Source: JAGNDO01 sp963704975 (GTDB lineage Bacteria; Chloroflexota; Anaerolineae; Caldilineales; Caldilineaceae). Taken from it: 64,000 nucleotides of DNA. Under the pieces are notes generated by a model. That model was given only the letters and a program-made list of their open reading frames with translations, searched no databases and was not told the DNA's origin. The stretch lies in contig CAVPIK010000034.1 in assembly GCA_963704975.1 (NCBI GenBank), positions 77,350 through 141,349 on the forward strand, in the 5' to 3' direction. Below are positions 1 through 10,304 of the stretch, in pieces. Position 1 is the first letter of the stretch. Each line of letters opens with the position of its first letter. The position numbers and the translations under genes are program-made.

Positions 1-3000
1 GGCCTTCTCCGCCGCCGTGAAGACCGGCGGATTGCGCTGCACCTTGCGCAGGGCCACCTCCAACAGCGCATCGGGCATCAGCCAGACTTTGGCGGTGCTG
101 TCGTCACTGGCGGTGACGATGCGCTGGCCATCGGGGCTGAAGGCGGCGGACAAGACGTACCCGGTGTGGCCGGCGAGGGTGAGGAGTTCTTGGCCGGTCT
201 GGGCATCCCAGACTTTGGCGGTGTGGTCGGCACTGGCGGTGACGATGCGGTCGCCATCGGGGACTGAAGGCGGCGGACAAGACCCTGATCCGATGTGAGC
301 CGGCGAGGGTAGAGGAGTTCATGCGCCGGTGTCGGGCATCCCAGACTTTGGCGGTGTTGTCGTAACTGCCGGTGACGATGCGGTCGCCATCGGGGCTGAA
401 GGCGGCGGACAAGACGGATCGGCGTGGCCGGCGAGGGAGAGGAGTTCATGCGCCGGTCTGGGCATCCCAGACTTTGGCGGTGTTGTCGGCACTGGCGGTG
501 ACGATGCGCTCGCCATCGGGACTGAAGGCGGCGGACAAGACCGGACCGGCGTGGCCGGCGAGGGAGAGGAGTTCTGCGCCGGTCTGGGCATCCCAGACTT
601 TGGCGGTGTTGTCGTCACTGGCGGTGACGATGCGGTCGCCATCGGGGCTGAAGGCCGCGGAGTTGACGGACCGGCGTGGCCGGCGAGGGTGAGGAGTTCA
701 TCGCCGGTCTGGGCATCCCAGACTTTGGCGGTGTTGTCGTCACTGGCGGTGACGATGCGGTCGCCATCGGGGCTGAAGGCGGCGGACTAGACGTCCCCGG
801 CGTGACCGGCGAGGGTGAGGAGTTCTTCGCCGGTCTGGGCATCCCAGACTTTGGCGGTGTTGTCGTCACTGGCGGTGACGATGCGGCTCGCCATCGGGGC
901 TGAAGGCGGCGGACTAGACGTCCACGGCGTGGCGGCAGGGTGAGGAGTTCGTCGCCGTCTGGGCATCCCAGACCTTGGCGGTGTTGTCGGCACTGGCGGT
1001 GACGATGCGCTGGCCATCGGGACTGAAGGCGGCGGAGATGACGGATCCGGCGTGGCCGGCGAGGGTGAGGAGTTCTGGCCGGTCTGGGCATCCCAGACTT
1101 TGGCGGTCTTGTCGGCACTGGCGGTGACGATGCGCTCGCCATCGGGGCTGAAGGCCGCGGACCAGACGCACCCGGCGTGGCCGGCGAGGGTGAGGAGTTC
1201 TGCGCCGGTCTGGGCATCCCAGACTTTGGCGGTGTTGTCGTCACTGGCGGTGACGATGCGCTCGCCATCGGGGCTGAAGGCCGCGGACCAGACGCACCCG
1301 GTGTGGCCGGCGAGGGTGAGGAGTTCTGCGCCGGTCTGGGCATCCCAGACTTTGGCGGTGTTGTCGTCACTGGCGGTGACGATGCGCTCGCCATCGGGGC
1401 TGAAGGCCGCGGACCAGACGTACCCGGCGTGGCCGGCGAGGGAGAGGAGTTCTGCGCCGGTCTGGGCATCCCAGACTTTGGCGGTGTTGTCGTCACTGGC
1501 GGTGACGATGCGGTCGCCATCGGGGCTGAAGGCCGCGGACCAGACGTACCCGGCGTGGCCGGCGAGGGAGAGGAGTTCTGCGCCGGTCTGGGCATCCCAG
1601 ACTTTGGCGGTGTTGTCGTCACTGGCGGTGACGATGCGCTCGCCATCGGGACTGAAGGCCGCGGACATAGACGGACCCGGCGTGACCGGCGAGGGTGAGG
1701 AGTTCCTGCGCCGGTCTGGGCATCCCAGACTTTGGCGGTGTTGTCGTCACTGGCGGTGACGATGCGGTCGCCATCGGGGCTGAAGGCCGCGGACATGACG
1801 AACCCGGTGTGGCCGGCGAGGGAGAGGAGTTCCTGCGCCGGTCTGGGCATCCCAGACTTTGGCGGTGTTGTCGGAACTGGCGGTGACGATGCGGTCGCCA
1901 TCGGGGCTGAAGGCCGCGGACCTGACGAATCCAGCGTGGCCGGCGAGGGTGAGGAGTTCCTCGCCGGTCTGGGCATCCCAGACTTTGGCGGTGTTGTCGG
2001 AACTGGCGGTGACGATGCGGTCGCCATCGGGACTGAAGGCGGCGGACCAGACCGCATCCGGTGTGGCCGGCGAGGGAGAGGAGTTCCTGCGCCGGTCTGG
2101 GCATCCCAGACTTTGGCGGTGTTGTCGTCACTGGCGGTGACGATGCGCTCGCCATCGGGGCTGAAGGCCGCGGACAAGACGGACCCGGCGTGGCCGGCGA
2201 GGGTGAGGAGTTCTGCGCCGGTCTGGGCATCCCAGACTTTGGCGGTGTTGTCGGCACTGGCGGTGACGATGCGGTCGCCATCGGGGCTGAAGGCGGCGGA
2301 CAAGACGAACCGGATGGCCGGCGAGGGTGAGGAGTTCTGGCCGGTCTGGGCATCCCAGACTTTGGCGGTGTTGTCGTCACTGGCGGTGACGATGCGTCGC
2401 CATCGGGGCTGAAGGCGCGGACCTGACCCAGCGCGTGGCCGGCGAGGGTGAGGAGTTCTGCGCCGGTCTGGGCATCCCAGACTTTGGCGGTGTTGTCGTC
2501 ACTGGCGGTGACGATGCGGTCGCCATCGGGGCTGAAGGCGGCGGACCTGACCCGTACCCGTGTGACCGGCGAGGGTGAGGAGTTCTGGCCGGTCTCGGCA
2601 TCCCAGACTTTGGCGGTGTTGTCGTCACTGGCGGTGACGATGCGCTCGCCATCGGGACTGAAGGCCGCGGACGAGACGGACCCGGTGTGGCGGCTGCGGG
2701 CAGATTCATCAGCCAGGGCGGGGCTGCTGCACACTTTTGTTCAGGGCGAACATGGCGGCGTCGGTGACGGTGCCGTCATCCTGCCAGGTGGTCAGCACGC
2801 TTCCCGGGCCAGGAGCAGGGCCAGGGCTTTGCTGCCGTTGGCGTCCAGGTCCAGTTCGGCCAGGGCCTGGCCTGCCAGTTCTCCGGCCTTGGCTTGTCGG
2901 CGGCGGCTTCGGCCAGTTTTCGCTGTTCTTCGGCGATGCCTCTTTGTTCTTGGGCGTCGGCCTCGCTGGTGGCCAGCGGCCTGGGCTTCCGTTTCGGCAT

Positions 3001-5690
3001 GACTGCTGTAGCCTCGGCGGCGGCGGCCACTTCGGCGGTGGCCGGCTATCACCGCATTCGCGCTGCGCTGGCTACTCGGCTGCGATCGGCTACAGCCCCA
3101 GCCTCGGAAATCCGGGATTGCTGCCAGAACCAGCCCACTGCGGCAATCACAAATACGGCTGTCAGGAGGGCCGCGGCCAGAAGGAATGTGCGGCGGCGGG
3201 CTTGGGCTTGCTCTGCCTGGCGTTGGGCGTTGAGGGTCGCCACTTCTGCGGCCTGGGCCAATTCTCGCTGACGGGCCGCTTCTTTCTGCTTCCTCGTCCG
3301 CCAGAATACGGGCTGCGCTGGCCTCGATCAGCCCGGCCAAGGAAGCGCTGGCCCCGCCCACTTCGCCGCTGTCGGGCTGGGCCAGCCAGCGTTGGGCCTC
3401 GGCCAGTTCCACCGGATCGAGCAGACCCCCGGCTCGGTCCAATTCTTCCCAGCGCCGGGCCGTGGTTTCCAGCCGCCGCCGGGTCTGCTCGGCGGTGCGG
3501 CGGTCGTCGATCCAGCCCCGCAGCAGCGCCCAGCCGGCGATGAGGGCTTCGTGGGCGATGTCCACCCGCCGGGCTGTCTCGCCTTCGCCCCCGCTGGCGG
3601 TGAGCAGTCGGCGGTCGATCAGGCGTCTGCAAGGTGTCGGCAAAGCGGGTGGGGTCGTCGTCCGCTGGCCCGCAGGTCGGTCTTCGGCCACCTGGCGGCG
3701 GGTGTCGGCCCGGCCCTCGCCAAACTGGATCAGGCGCAGGAAGATGCGCCGGGCCAGGGGCTTGGTCGTCTGCGGGCAGGTTGTTGTAGACCACATTGGC
3801 CCGGCGGTCGATGGCGATTTGCAGGCCGTTGCGCCCGCCTTCGGCCATGTCCGCATAGACCTGGGCGGACAGCTACACGCCGCTCCACCCCTTGCCAGAG
3901 CAGACGCAGACATTCCTGCACCAGGGGCAAGGCGCCGCTCTCGCCGGCCGCGTCCCCGGTCAACTGTTCCACCAGCCGGGGATCGACGGTCACGCCCACC
4001 TGGGCGGCGGGCTGCACAATCGCCACGGCCAGTTCCGCCCGGCCCAGGGGCGGCAGGTCCAGCCGGTTGGCCCGGATGGCGGGCCAGAGGGAGCAGCCCA
4101 TCAGCTCCGGGTAGAAGTCGGCGCGCACGGTGAGGAGGATGTGCAGATTGGGGCGACCGATCAGCCCGGCCAGACAGTCGAGAAAGGTCTGGGCCTCGGC
4201 GGCGGAGGCCAGGGTGAAGATCTCCTCGAACTGGTCGACGACGAGGAGGGTGCGCCCATTCCCCGCCGTCTTCTCCCCCTGCGAGGCGAGGATCGATAAC
4301 TCGTCGGGCGTCAAATTGAGGGCGTCGGCCAGGGCGGTGAACGGCGTCGGGCCGGGCCGCATGACCCGCACATCCCACGCCCCGTTCCCAAATTGCTGCG
4401 AGCGGCGCAGGGCGGGGATGACGCCGGCGTAGACCAGGGACGATTTGCCGCTGCCCGATGGCCCCACCACGCTCAGGAAGGGGTGCAGGCGCAGCCGTTC
4501 CACCGCCTCGTCGATCTCCTTGTCCCGGCCAAAGAAGAGGTCCGCCTGCGCCTCGGTAAAGGGGACCATGCCGGGATAGGGGCAGTCCGGGGTGATCTGG
4601 GCCAGATCCCACAGCCTGCCATCCTCAGAGTTCATAAACAGCCGAGGCGTCCCCCACTCGCTGCCCGCCATGCGGAGATGGCGACCCGGGCGTGGGTCAG
4701 GGCCACGTCGATGGGCTGCCCGTCCGCCAGCCCGGTGTAAAAGGCCTGGGCAAAGGCGATGGCGGCGGTGTCGGAGATCTCAAACTGCATGGCCACCACC
4801 GCGGGGATGCCCTGCTGCACCAGGGTCTGGGCCACCCCGGCGAAGGGGTCCGCCTGCCCGGTGCGGGAGCCCTCGCAGGCGTTGAGCAGGACCAGGCGCA
4901 GCCCACGGGCGTTGTGCAGCAGCCGCCCCAGCGCCTCCCCGCTGACCAGATCCGGGCTGCCGTCGTCCTTGCACAGCACCACAAAACCCTGGCCGCTCGG
5001 CGTTCATCAAACTGGCCGTGGCCCACAAAGTGCAGAACGTGGACATCCCCCCGGCTCAGCCGCTGTTGCAGCCCGGCAAAGGTCACGCCGTCCAGCCGCT
5101 CCACCACCACCCGTTCGGCCTGGATCATGGGGGCCAGGGCCTGGGTCAGGTGGGCGAACTCGGCGTCCGCGTCTAATTTGGGCAGATCCTGGGGACTGGC
5201 GATGGCCACCAGCACCCGCAGGGGCAGGTCAACCATTGTGGGGCGGGGCGGATCGGGCAGGTGCAAGAAAGTGAACCAAGGGGTTGCGGGTCGAGTGGGC
5301 CAAGAACTGGCCCCGGTTGGGGTCGTAGAGGAATTCCCAGGGCAGGTTGAGCAGGGCGGGCACGTTGTTCAAGCGCAGACGCAGGCGCAGATTGACCCCG
5401 TCCGCCTCGGCCCGGTCCCGGCTGCGCAGGAAGCTGGCCAGGATCTCGCCGTGGAAGACCGCCTCAAAGAGGTTCCGGCCAAACGTTTTGACCGTGCTTT
5501 CGGTGAACGTGGCGCTGCCCCGGTTGCCCGCGTCCAAAAGCTGACCGATGAAGCCATCTTGGTCCGCGGGGGAGAGGGGCAGCACAAAGCGGGCCGTGGG
5601 CGTGCCGCTGGGCGACGCCACGACCTCGGCGCGGTAGCCGTCACCGTCCGGGCTGATCTGGAGATCGAAGTTGAGGGCGTTGGGGGTCAT
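1..5690 (-). CDS. CHAT protease-like / nSTAND1 NTPase / WD40-repeat protein (3' end off window, several frame breaks)
   Basis: Large multidomain protein read from 5690 leftward and continuing past base 1. An N-terminal CHAT module (caspase/separase-like peptidase fold) shows the catalytic His in HFVGHG (near residue 220) and Cys in LNACEGS (near residue 268). An nSTAND1 NTPase follows, with PYPGMVPF, a Walker A GPSGSGKSSL (near residue 413) and a Walker B LLVVDQFEEIF. Then come a charged, coiled-coil-like stretch, one membrane-type segment (FLLAAALLTAVFVIAAVGWF, about 3125-3185) and about 21 WD40 repeats. Base 1 lies in the usual tail (ALLEVALRKVQRNPPVFTAA), so only a few residues are missing. 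Frame breaks occur near 5262, 5000, 4670, 3875, 3640, 3300 and repeatedly in the WD40 part. Two repeats also carry an in-frame TAG. In the family, WD40 repeats sense a signal, STAND oligomerises with NTP, and CHAT cleaves a target. A conflict/immunity role is inferred. The gene could be decayed rather than mis-sequenced. Confidence 0.8.
60..2695 (-). repeat. Tandem array of about 21 near-identical ~126-bp WD40-coding units
   Basis: The block encoding FSPDGERIVTASDDNTAKVW recurs about every 126 bases (42 codons), roughly 21 times. Nearly all bases match between units, except two or three codons in the GHxGxVxSAAF segment. The first x is mostly Ala or Thr. The next position is Tyr, Cys, Ser, Pro, Asp or Phe. 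The one after Val is Leu, Trp, Met, Ile, Arg, Asn or Ser. High identity with focused variation indicates recent unit duplication or gene conversion. Such arrays are also prone to assembly error, so the unit count is provisional. Confidence 0.9.
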
Positions 5691-5725
5691 GGGTTGGGTC
5701 TTTGGGAATGGGATGGGTGGTCCAG

Positions 5726-6067
5726 TCAGTCTTCGGCAACCAACTGTTGAAGGGTCTGTGAGATTTTTGTCAGAACGGCTGTGTTTACTCGACCAAAGGA
5801 TTTGACGATGATCGCTTGCGACAAGGTGTAGATTTTGTCCACCCTGACCTTGCCTGGGCGATTCAGACTCCCTCGCGCCAAATCAGATGAGGTAATGGTA
5901 AAACTGTACTCGGTTGGGATTGGATTCGAAGTCATGGCGACAACCACGACATCGGCTGTCTGGCGGTTGTAAGCATCGTTGGAGATCACGATCACCGGTC
6001 GTCGTTTCTGCGAAGAGAGATCGGTAAACGGAACAGGAATCAGCACAATATCCCCCTGATCAGGCAT
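5726..6067 (-). CDS. mazF: MazF/PemK-family toxin, type II toxin-antitoxin
   Basis: A 113-residue protein of the CcdB/MazF fold. It begins MPDQGDIVLIPVPFTD and has the family hallmarks RRPVIVISND and a C-terminal VDKIYTLSQ segment. MazF toxins are ribonucleases that cleave mRNA at short motifs and are neutralised by a cognate antitoxin. The ATG at 6067 lies inside the end of the upstream gene, an 8-base overlap that is typical of translationally coupled antitoxin-toxin pairs. A longer in-frame extension upstream was rejected because it would run through the antitoxin. Cleavage specificity cannot be read from the sequence. Confidence 0.85.
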   Translation of the reverse strand: MPDQGDIVLIPVPFTDLSSQKRRPVIVISNDAYNRQTADVVVVAMTSNPIPTEYSFTITSSDLARGSLNRPGKVRVDKIYTLSQAIIVKSFGRVNTAVLTKISQTLQQLVAED

Positions 6068-6281
6068 CGTTCCACTCCTCGTCGTCAAAGGCGTTGTCCC
6101 AAAAGTCCAAACTGCTTTGGGCTGCGGCAAGCAGATCATCGAACGGATCGGCTTGGTCTTCCATGACAAAAACCATCACCCGCGCCCCCGGTCGCAGAGG
6201 AACCGGCAGGATGACCTGCCCGTCCGCCGAAACCGTGACATCATATCTGAGCGCAGGTTGAGGAGCGGAGAGTGCTTGCAT
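6060..6281 (-). CDS. AbrB/SpoVT-like antitoxin of the MazF pair
   Basis: A 73-residue protein starting MQALSAPQPALRYDVTVSAD. The start at 6281 is chosen because AGGAGG lies a few bases upstream. The N-terminal half reads as a swapped-hairpin DNA-binding domain (VTVSADGQVILPVPLRPGAR). The acidic tail (DPFDDLLAAAQSSLDFWDNA) is the sort of segment that wraps and inhibits MazF. The pair is probably self-repressing through this DNA-binding domain, which is an inference from the family. Confidence 0.75.
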   Translation of the reverse strand: MQALSAPQPALRYDVTVSADGQVILPVPLRPGARVMVFVMEDQADPFDDLLAAAQSSLDFWDNAFDDEEWNDA

Positions 6282-7024
6282 ACAAAACCTCCTGAACGGG
6301 TTCATCACATGGATCGATAGTGCGGATTGTAGCACACAGAGAATGATTCCCCAAGGTGTTTCGTTCAAGCCAGACATCCTTCATGAACTGCCCTTGGTCA
6401 AAAAGATCACACACCGCTTACCCGTTCCAACACCCCCCAACCACTTAGATCGCTGATCCCCACCCACCAAGTTCCGACCCCGTTCCCCATCCCCCTGAAG
6501 TTCTGTTCAGAACAGATCCTCTCCTCTTGACGTCTTTGTTTTCCGTGCTATATTGGTTTCGTGCCCATGCGCCCGCATGGACGCACACCTCCCCACCACA
6601 GAAAAAATCCGTTTGAATCCGTCCGATCCGTCCAATCCGTGTTCTATTTTGGCTTTTCATCCCAGGAACCGCCCTCATGTGGACGCTCGACTGCCCGTCC
6701 CAAGCCATCCAGACCCCCATCCTGGCCCCGCGCCGGGTGGTTAGCTTTGGGCAGTCTCCCCGACCGGAGCGCAACACCCTGCTGGGTGAACCCATCGACG
6801 CCGCCGTGTTGACCGTGGCCGCGGTAACCACCGCCTGGGCCGCCCCCGTCCCCCAGGCTGCACGAAGACCCAAGGCTGTGCCCTAAGTCGATTCGATGGT
6901 TGACCGCTCCCCCGGCCACAACCGAGACTCGAACTCAGTGGCAGAGATCGTTTTCCCAGGGTTCATCGTGACGCCATGTTTCAGCGTCCGGTGAACCTTT
7001 TTCGTTTTCTCTCAAGGAGGAAGT
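6282..7024. other. Intergenic region without a confident gene
   Basis: The stretch between the toxin-antitoxin pair and malate synthase holds the promoter/operator described separately. It also has a small unrecognised reading frame at 6677-6886 on the + strand (69 codons, beginning MWTLDCPSQ, no good ribosome binding site). That frame has no recognisable motif, and I do not call it a gene. Confidence 0.4.
6502..6554 (+). promoter_or_regulatory. Candidate promoter with palindromic operator upstream of malate synthase
   Basis: TTGACG (6527-6532), a 16-base spacer and TATATT (6549-6554) form a good sigma70-type promoter pointing right. Ten bases upstream of the -35 is a perfect 7-bp inverted repeat, TCTGTTC-A-GAACAGA (6502-6516), a plausible regulator site. 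The next confident gene is malate synthase, 470 bases downstream. Confidence 0.45.
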
Positions 7025-8627
7025 ATGACAGCACAGACCCAAACCATGCCCGCGGGTGTGCAGATTCTGGGCAAGGTGACGCCCGAATACGCCCAAATCC
7101 TCACCCCGGAGGCCATGACCTTCGTGGCGGATCTGCACCGCACGTTCAACCCCACCCGCCTGGCCCTGTTGGCCAAACGGGCGGAACGCCAGAAAGCAGT
7201 TCGACGCCGGTTCCCTGCCCACCTGGCTGCCGGAGACCGCGGCCATCCGCAGCGGCGAGTGGCAAGTCGCCCCCACGCCGGACGATCTGCAAAAGCGCTG
7301 GGTGGAGATCACCGGTCCCGTCGAGCGCAAGATGATGATCAACGCCCTCAACTCCGGCGCGGATGTCTTCATGGCCGACTTCGAGGATGCCAACTCCCCC
7401 ACGTGGGAAAACTGCATCGACGGCCAGATCAACCTGATGGACGCCGTGCGCCACGACATGAGCTTCACCGACGAGGCCAAGGGCAAGTCCTATGAGCTGA
7501 ACGAGACCATCGCCACCCTCCTCGTGCGGCCCCGGGGCTGGCATCTGGTGGAGAAGCATGTGCTGATCGACGGCGCGCCCATCTCGGCCAGCCTCTTCGA
7601 CTTCGGCCTCTATGTCTTCCACAACATGGCCGAGCGGTTGGCTCGCGGCACGGCCCCCTATTTCTATCTGCCCAAGCTGGAAAGCCACAAAGAAGCCCGG
7701 CTGTGGAACGATGTCTTCGTCCACGCCCAGGACAAGCTGGGCGCGCCCCAAGGCTCCATCAAGGCCACGGTGCTGGTGGAGACCGTGCTGGGCGCGCTGG
7801 AGATGGAGGAGATCCTCTACGAGCTGCGCCAACACTCCGCCGGCCTGAACGCCGGGCGCTGGGACTACATCTTCTCCTGCATCAAGAAGTTCCGCGCCCA
7901 GTCCAGCCAGGTGCTGCCGGATCGGGCCCAGGTCACCATGACCGTGCCCTTCATGAAGGCCTACACCGAGCTGATGGTGCGCACCTGCCACAAGCGGGGC
8001 GCCCACGCCATCGGCGGCATGGCGGCCTTCATCCCCAGCCGCCGGGACGCGGAGGTGAACAAGAACGCCTTCACCAAAGTCACCGCGGACAAGGTGCGGG
8101 AGTCCGCCGACGGCTGCGACGGCACCTGGGTGGCCCACCCGGACCTGGTGCCCCTGGTCCACGAGATCTTCGAAGAGCAGATGCGGGGCAAGATCAACCA
8201 GCGCACGGTCATGCGGGAAGACGTGGACGGCAAATTCACCGACGCCGACATCACCAACATCGGCGTGCCCGGCGGCACGGTCACCGAGGCTGGCCTGCGC
8301 CTCAACATCGACGTGGGTCTGCAATACGTCAACTCCTGGCTGCTGGGCAACGGCGCCGCCGCCATCTACAACCTCATGGAGGACGCCGCCACCGCCGAGA
8401 TCTCCCGCTCCCAGATCTGGCAATGGATCCACAACAAGGCCAAGCTGGACGATGGCCGCACCATCACCCGTGCCCTCTACGAGCAGATCCGCGACGAAGA
8501 GCTGGCCAAGAACGGCGGCCCCACCACCGGCCGCTTCGCCGACGCCGTCGAGATCATGGACAAACTGATCCTGACCGATGAGTTCCCGGAGTTTCTAACG
8601 TTGATCGCCTACGATTATTTGGATTAA
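7025..8627 (+). CDS. aceB: Malate synthase A (one frame break near 7196)
   Basis: Condenses glyoxylate with acetyl-CoA to malate, the second step of the glyoxylate shunt. The start follows a strong AAGGAGG. The protein reads MTAQTQTMPAGVQILGKVTP to about residue 57. One extra base near 7196 then shifts the frame, and it resumes as QFDAGSLPTWLPETAAIRSG. Family blocks include MADFEDANSPTWENCIDG, GMAAFIPSRRDAEVN and GTWVAHPDLVPLVHEIF. The restored length of about 533 residues is typical of malate synthase A. It lies just upstream of isocitrate lyase on the same strand, so the two shunt enzymes are probably co-regulated. I take the frame break to be a sequence error because everything after it is conserved. 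Confidence 0.93.
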
Positions 8628-8636
8628 AGAATATCA

Positions 8637-8724
8637 AGTGTCGTGGTGTGGGTATTTGGGGCCAGACAATTTCCCAACAATGCATGGAAGTCCTCTGGCC
8701 CCCAAATACTCGCTACACGACACT
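8637..8724. repeat. Long imperfect inverted repeat between aceB and aceA
   Basis: About 30-base arms (beginning AGTGTCGTGGTGTGGGTATT and ending TACACGACACT) pair with few mismatches around a loop of about 27 bases. It could act as an RNA processing or attenuation hairpin between the two glyoxylate genes, or be a small mobile palindrome. There is no T-run after the stem, so it is not an ordinary terminator. Confidence 0.7.
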
Positions 8725-8765
8725 CGATTGGCTATTCCCAACCTAACCCAAGGAGAGACCCAACC

Positions 8766-10058
8766 ATGAACCTAAACGGCAATTTTTCTAAACAAGTGGA
8801 AGATCTGAAGAAGCGCTGGGCCACAGAGGCCCGCTGGCAAGGCATCACCCGGCGCTATACCGCCGAAGAGGTGATCGCCCTGCGCACGTCGGTCAAGATC
8901 GAATACAGCCTGGCCAAGAATGGGGCCGAGAAGCTGTGGGACATGCTCCAGACCGAGCCTTACATCAACACCTTTGGCGTGGTCACCGGCAACCAGGCCG
9001 TGCAGATGGCCAAGGCCGGTCTCAAGGCGATCTACCTCAGCGGCTGGCAGGTGGCCGGGGACAACAACAGCGCCGACGAGACCTACCCGGACCAGAGCCT
9101 CTACCCCGCGGACAGTGCGCCCAAGCTGGTCAAGCGCATCAACAACGCCTTCATGCGCGCCGACCAGGTGGAGCGCCTGGACGGCAAGGACGGTTCCCAC
9201 ATGTATCTGCCCATCGTGGCCGATGCCGAGGCCGGTTTTGGCGGTCCCCTCAACGCCTTTGAGCTGATGAAAGCCATGTTGGCCGCCGGGGCCGCCGGGG
9301 TCCACTTCGAGGATCAGCTCGCCTCGGCCAAGAAGTGCGGCCACATGGGCGGCAAGGTCTTGGTCCCCACCTCCACCTTCATCAACACCCTGCAAGCCGC
9401 CCGCCTGGCCGCGGATGTCATGGACGTCCCCGCCCTGGTCGTGGCCCGCACAGACTCCCAGGACGCCACCCTGCTCACCTCGGACATCGACGAGGTGGAT
9501 CGCCAATACACCACGGGCGAGCGCACGGCAGAGGGCTTCTACGGCGTGCGCAACGGCATCGACGTGGCCATCACCCGGGCCCTGGCCTACGCCCCCTACG
9601 CCGACCTGGTCTGGTGCGAGACCAAGACGCCGGATCTGGCCGACGCCAAGAAGTTCGCCGAGGCCATCCACGCCCAGTTCCCCGGCAAGATGTTGGCCTA
9701 CAACTGCTCGCCCTCCTTCAACTGGAAGCGCAACCTGGACGACGCCACCATCGCCAAGTTCCAGCGGGAGATGGGCGCAATGGGCTTCAAGTTCCAGTTC
9801 ATCACCCTGGCCGGTTGGCACATGATCAACTTCCACGCCTTCGAGCTGGCCAAGGCCTACAAAGAGCGGGGCATGAGCGCCTACGTCGAGCTGCAAGAGC
9901 GAGAGTTCGCCGCCGAATCCGCCGGCTACACCGCCGCCCGCCACCAGCGGGAAGTCGGCGCCGGCTACTTCGACCAAGTCCTCCTCTCCGCCACCGGCGG
10001 CAACACCTCCACCGCCGCCCTGGTCGGCTCCACGGAAGAGGAGCAGTTCCAGCACTAG
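8766..10058 (+). CDS. aceA: Isocitrate lyase
   Basis: Splits isocitrate into glyoxylate and succinate, the first step of the glyoxylate shunt. It supplies glyoxylate to the malate synthase encoded just upstream. The 430-residue protein is intact. The active-site loop KKCGHMGGK lies near residue 190, with metal-site blocks (PIVADAEAGFGG, GVHFEDQ) before it and ALVVARTDSQDATLL and AYNCSPSFNW after it. The ATG at 8766 is preceded by AAGGAGAG. An open frame extends upstream but passes through the inverted repeat, so it is not the start. Length and motifs fit the short bacterial AceA class. Confidence 0.96.
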   Translation: MNLNGNFSKQVEDLKKRWATEARWQGITRRYTAEEVIALRTSVKIEYSLAKNGAEKLWDMLQTEPYINTFGVVTGNQAVQMAKAGLKAIYLSGWQVAGDNNSADETYPDQSLYPADSAPKLVKRINNAFMRADQVERLDGKDGSHMYLPIVADAEAGFGGPLNAFELMKAMLAAGAAGVHFEDQLASAKKCGHMGGKVLVPTSTFINTLQAARLAADVMDVPALVVARTDSQDATLLTSDIDEVDRQYTTGERTAEGFYGVRNGIDVAITRALAYAPYADLVWCETKTPDLADAKKFAEAIHAQFPGKMLAYNCSPSFNWKRNLDDATIAKFQREMGAMGFKFQFITLAGWHMINFHAFELAKAYKERGMSAYVELQEREFAAESAGYTAARHQREVGAGYFDQVLLSATGGNTSTAALVGSTEEEQFQH

Positions 10059-10077
10059 GCCGGGGATCCGGGTGCTA

Positions 10078-10110
10078 AGAAGTTCGACTTTTGTCAAAAG
10101 TCGAACTTCT
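10078..10110. repeat. Short palindrome, GACTTTT/AAAAGTC family
   Basis: AGAAGTTCGACTTTT, a 3-base loop and the exact complement form a 15-bp stem just after aceA. Four relatives occur elsewhere in the window (26256, 34963, 35048, 47948) with compensating base changes in the stem. Confidence 0.8.
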
Positions 10111-10155
10111 GGCTCTACCCACCCCGTTCGGTTGAGAATACCGGCACATAAACCA

Positions 10156-10197
10156 CAAAGCGGTTGGGGATCGGACATCCGATCCCCAACCGCTTTG
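10156..10197. terminator. Strong palindrome downstream of aceA
   Basis: A perfect 20-bp stem (CAAAGCGGTTGGGGATCGGA and its complement) with a 2-base centre. A GC-rich stem flanked by A-rich and T-rich ends suits an intrinsic terminator for aceA. Confidence 0.65.
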
Positions 10198-10304
10198 CGT
10201 TTACCCTCAATTTTCAGCGACTTTACCTTCCCCGCCCAATCAACTATACTTCAACCAACAAATCAACCAATCCACAAATCAACCAATTTCCCCGGAGCAA
10301 CCCC

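Noticed and set aside
787..920. Amber codon read-through or recoding in the WD40 gene
   Set aside because: No pyrrolysine or recoding signals are seen, and the surrounding array has many indels, so mutation or assembly error is simpler.
329..2412. Long plus-strand open frames with repeated GIPDFGGVV or TLAVLSSLAVTM sequence
   Set aside because: They are the antisense shadow of the WD40 units. They have no family match and stay open only because the repeats are GC-rich.
60..2695. CRISPR-like regular repeat array
   Set aside because: The period is about 126 bases with no unique spacers, and the repeats translate as WD40 blades on the minus strand.
6677..6886. Small gene before aceB (69 codons)
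   Set aside because: No convincing ribosome binding site, no recognisable motif and biased composition; mentioned only as an open frame.
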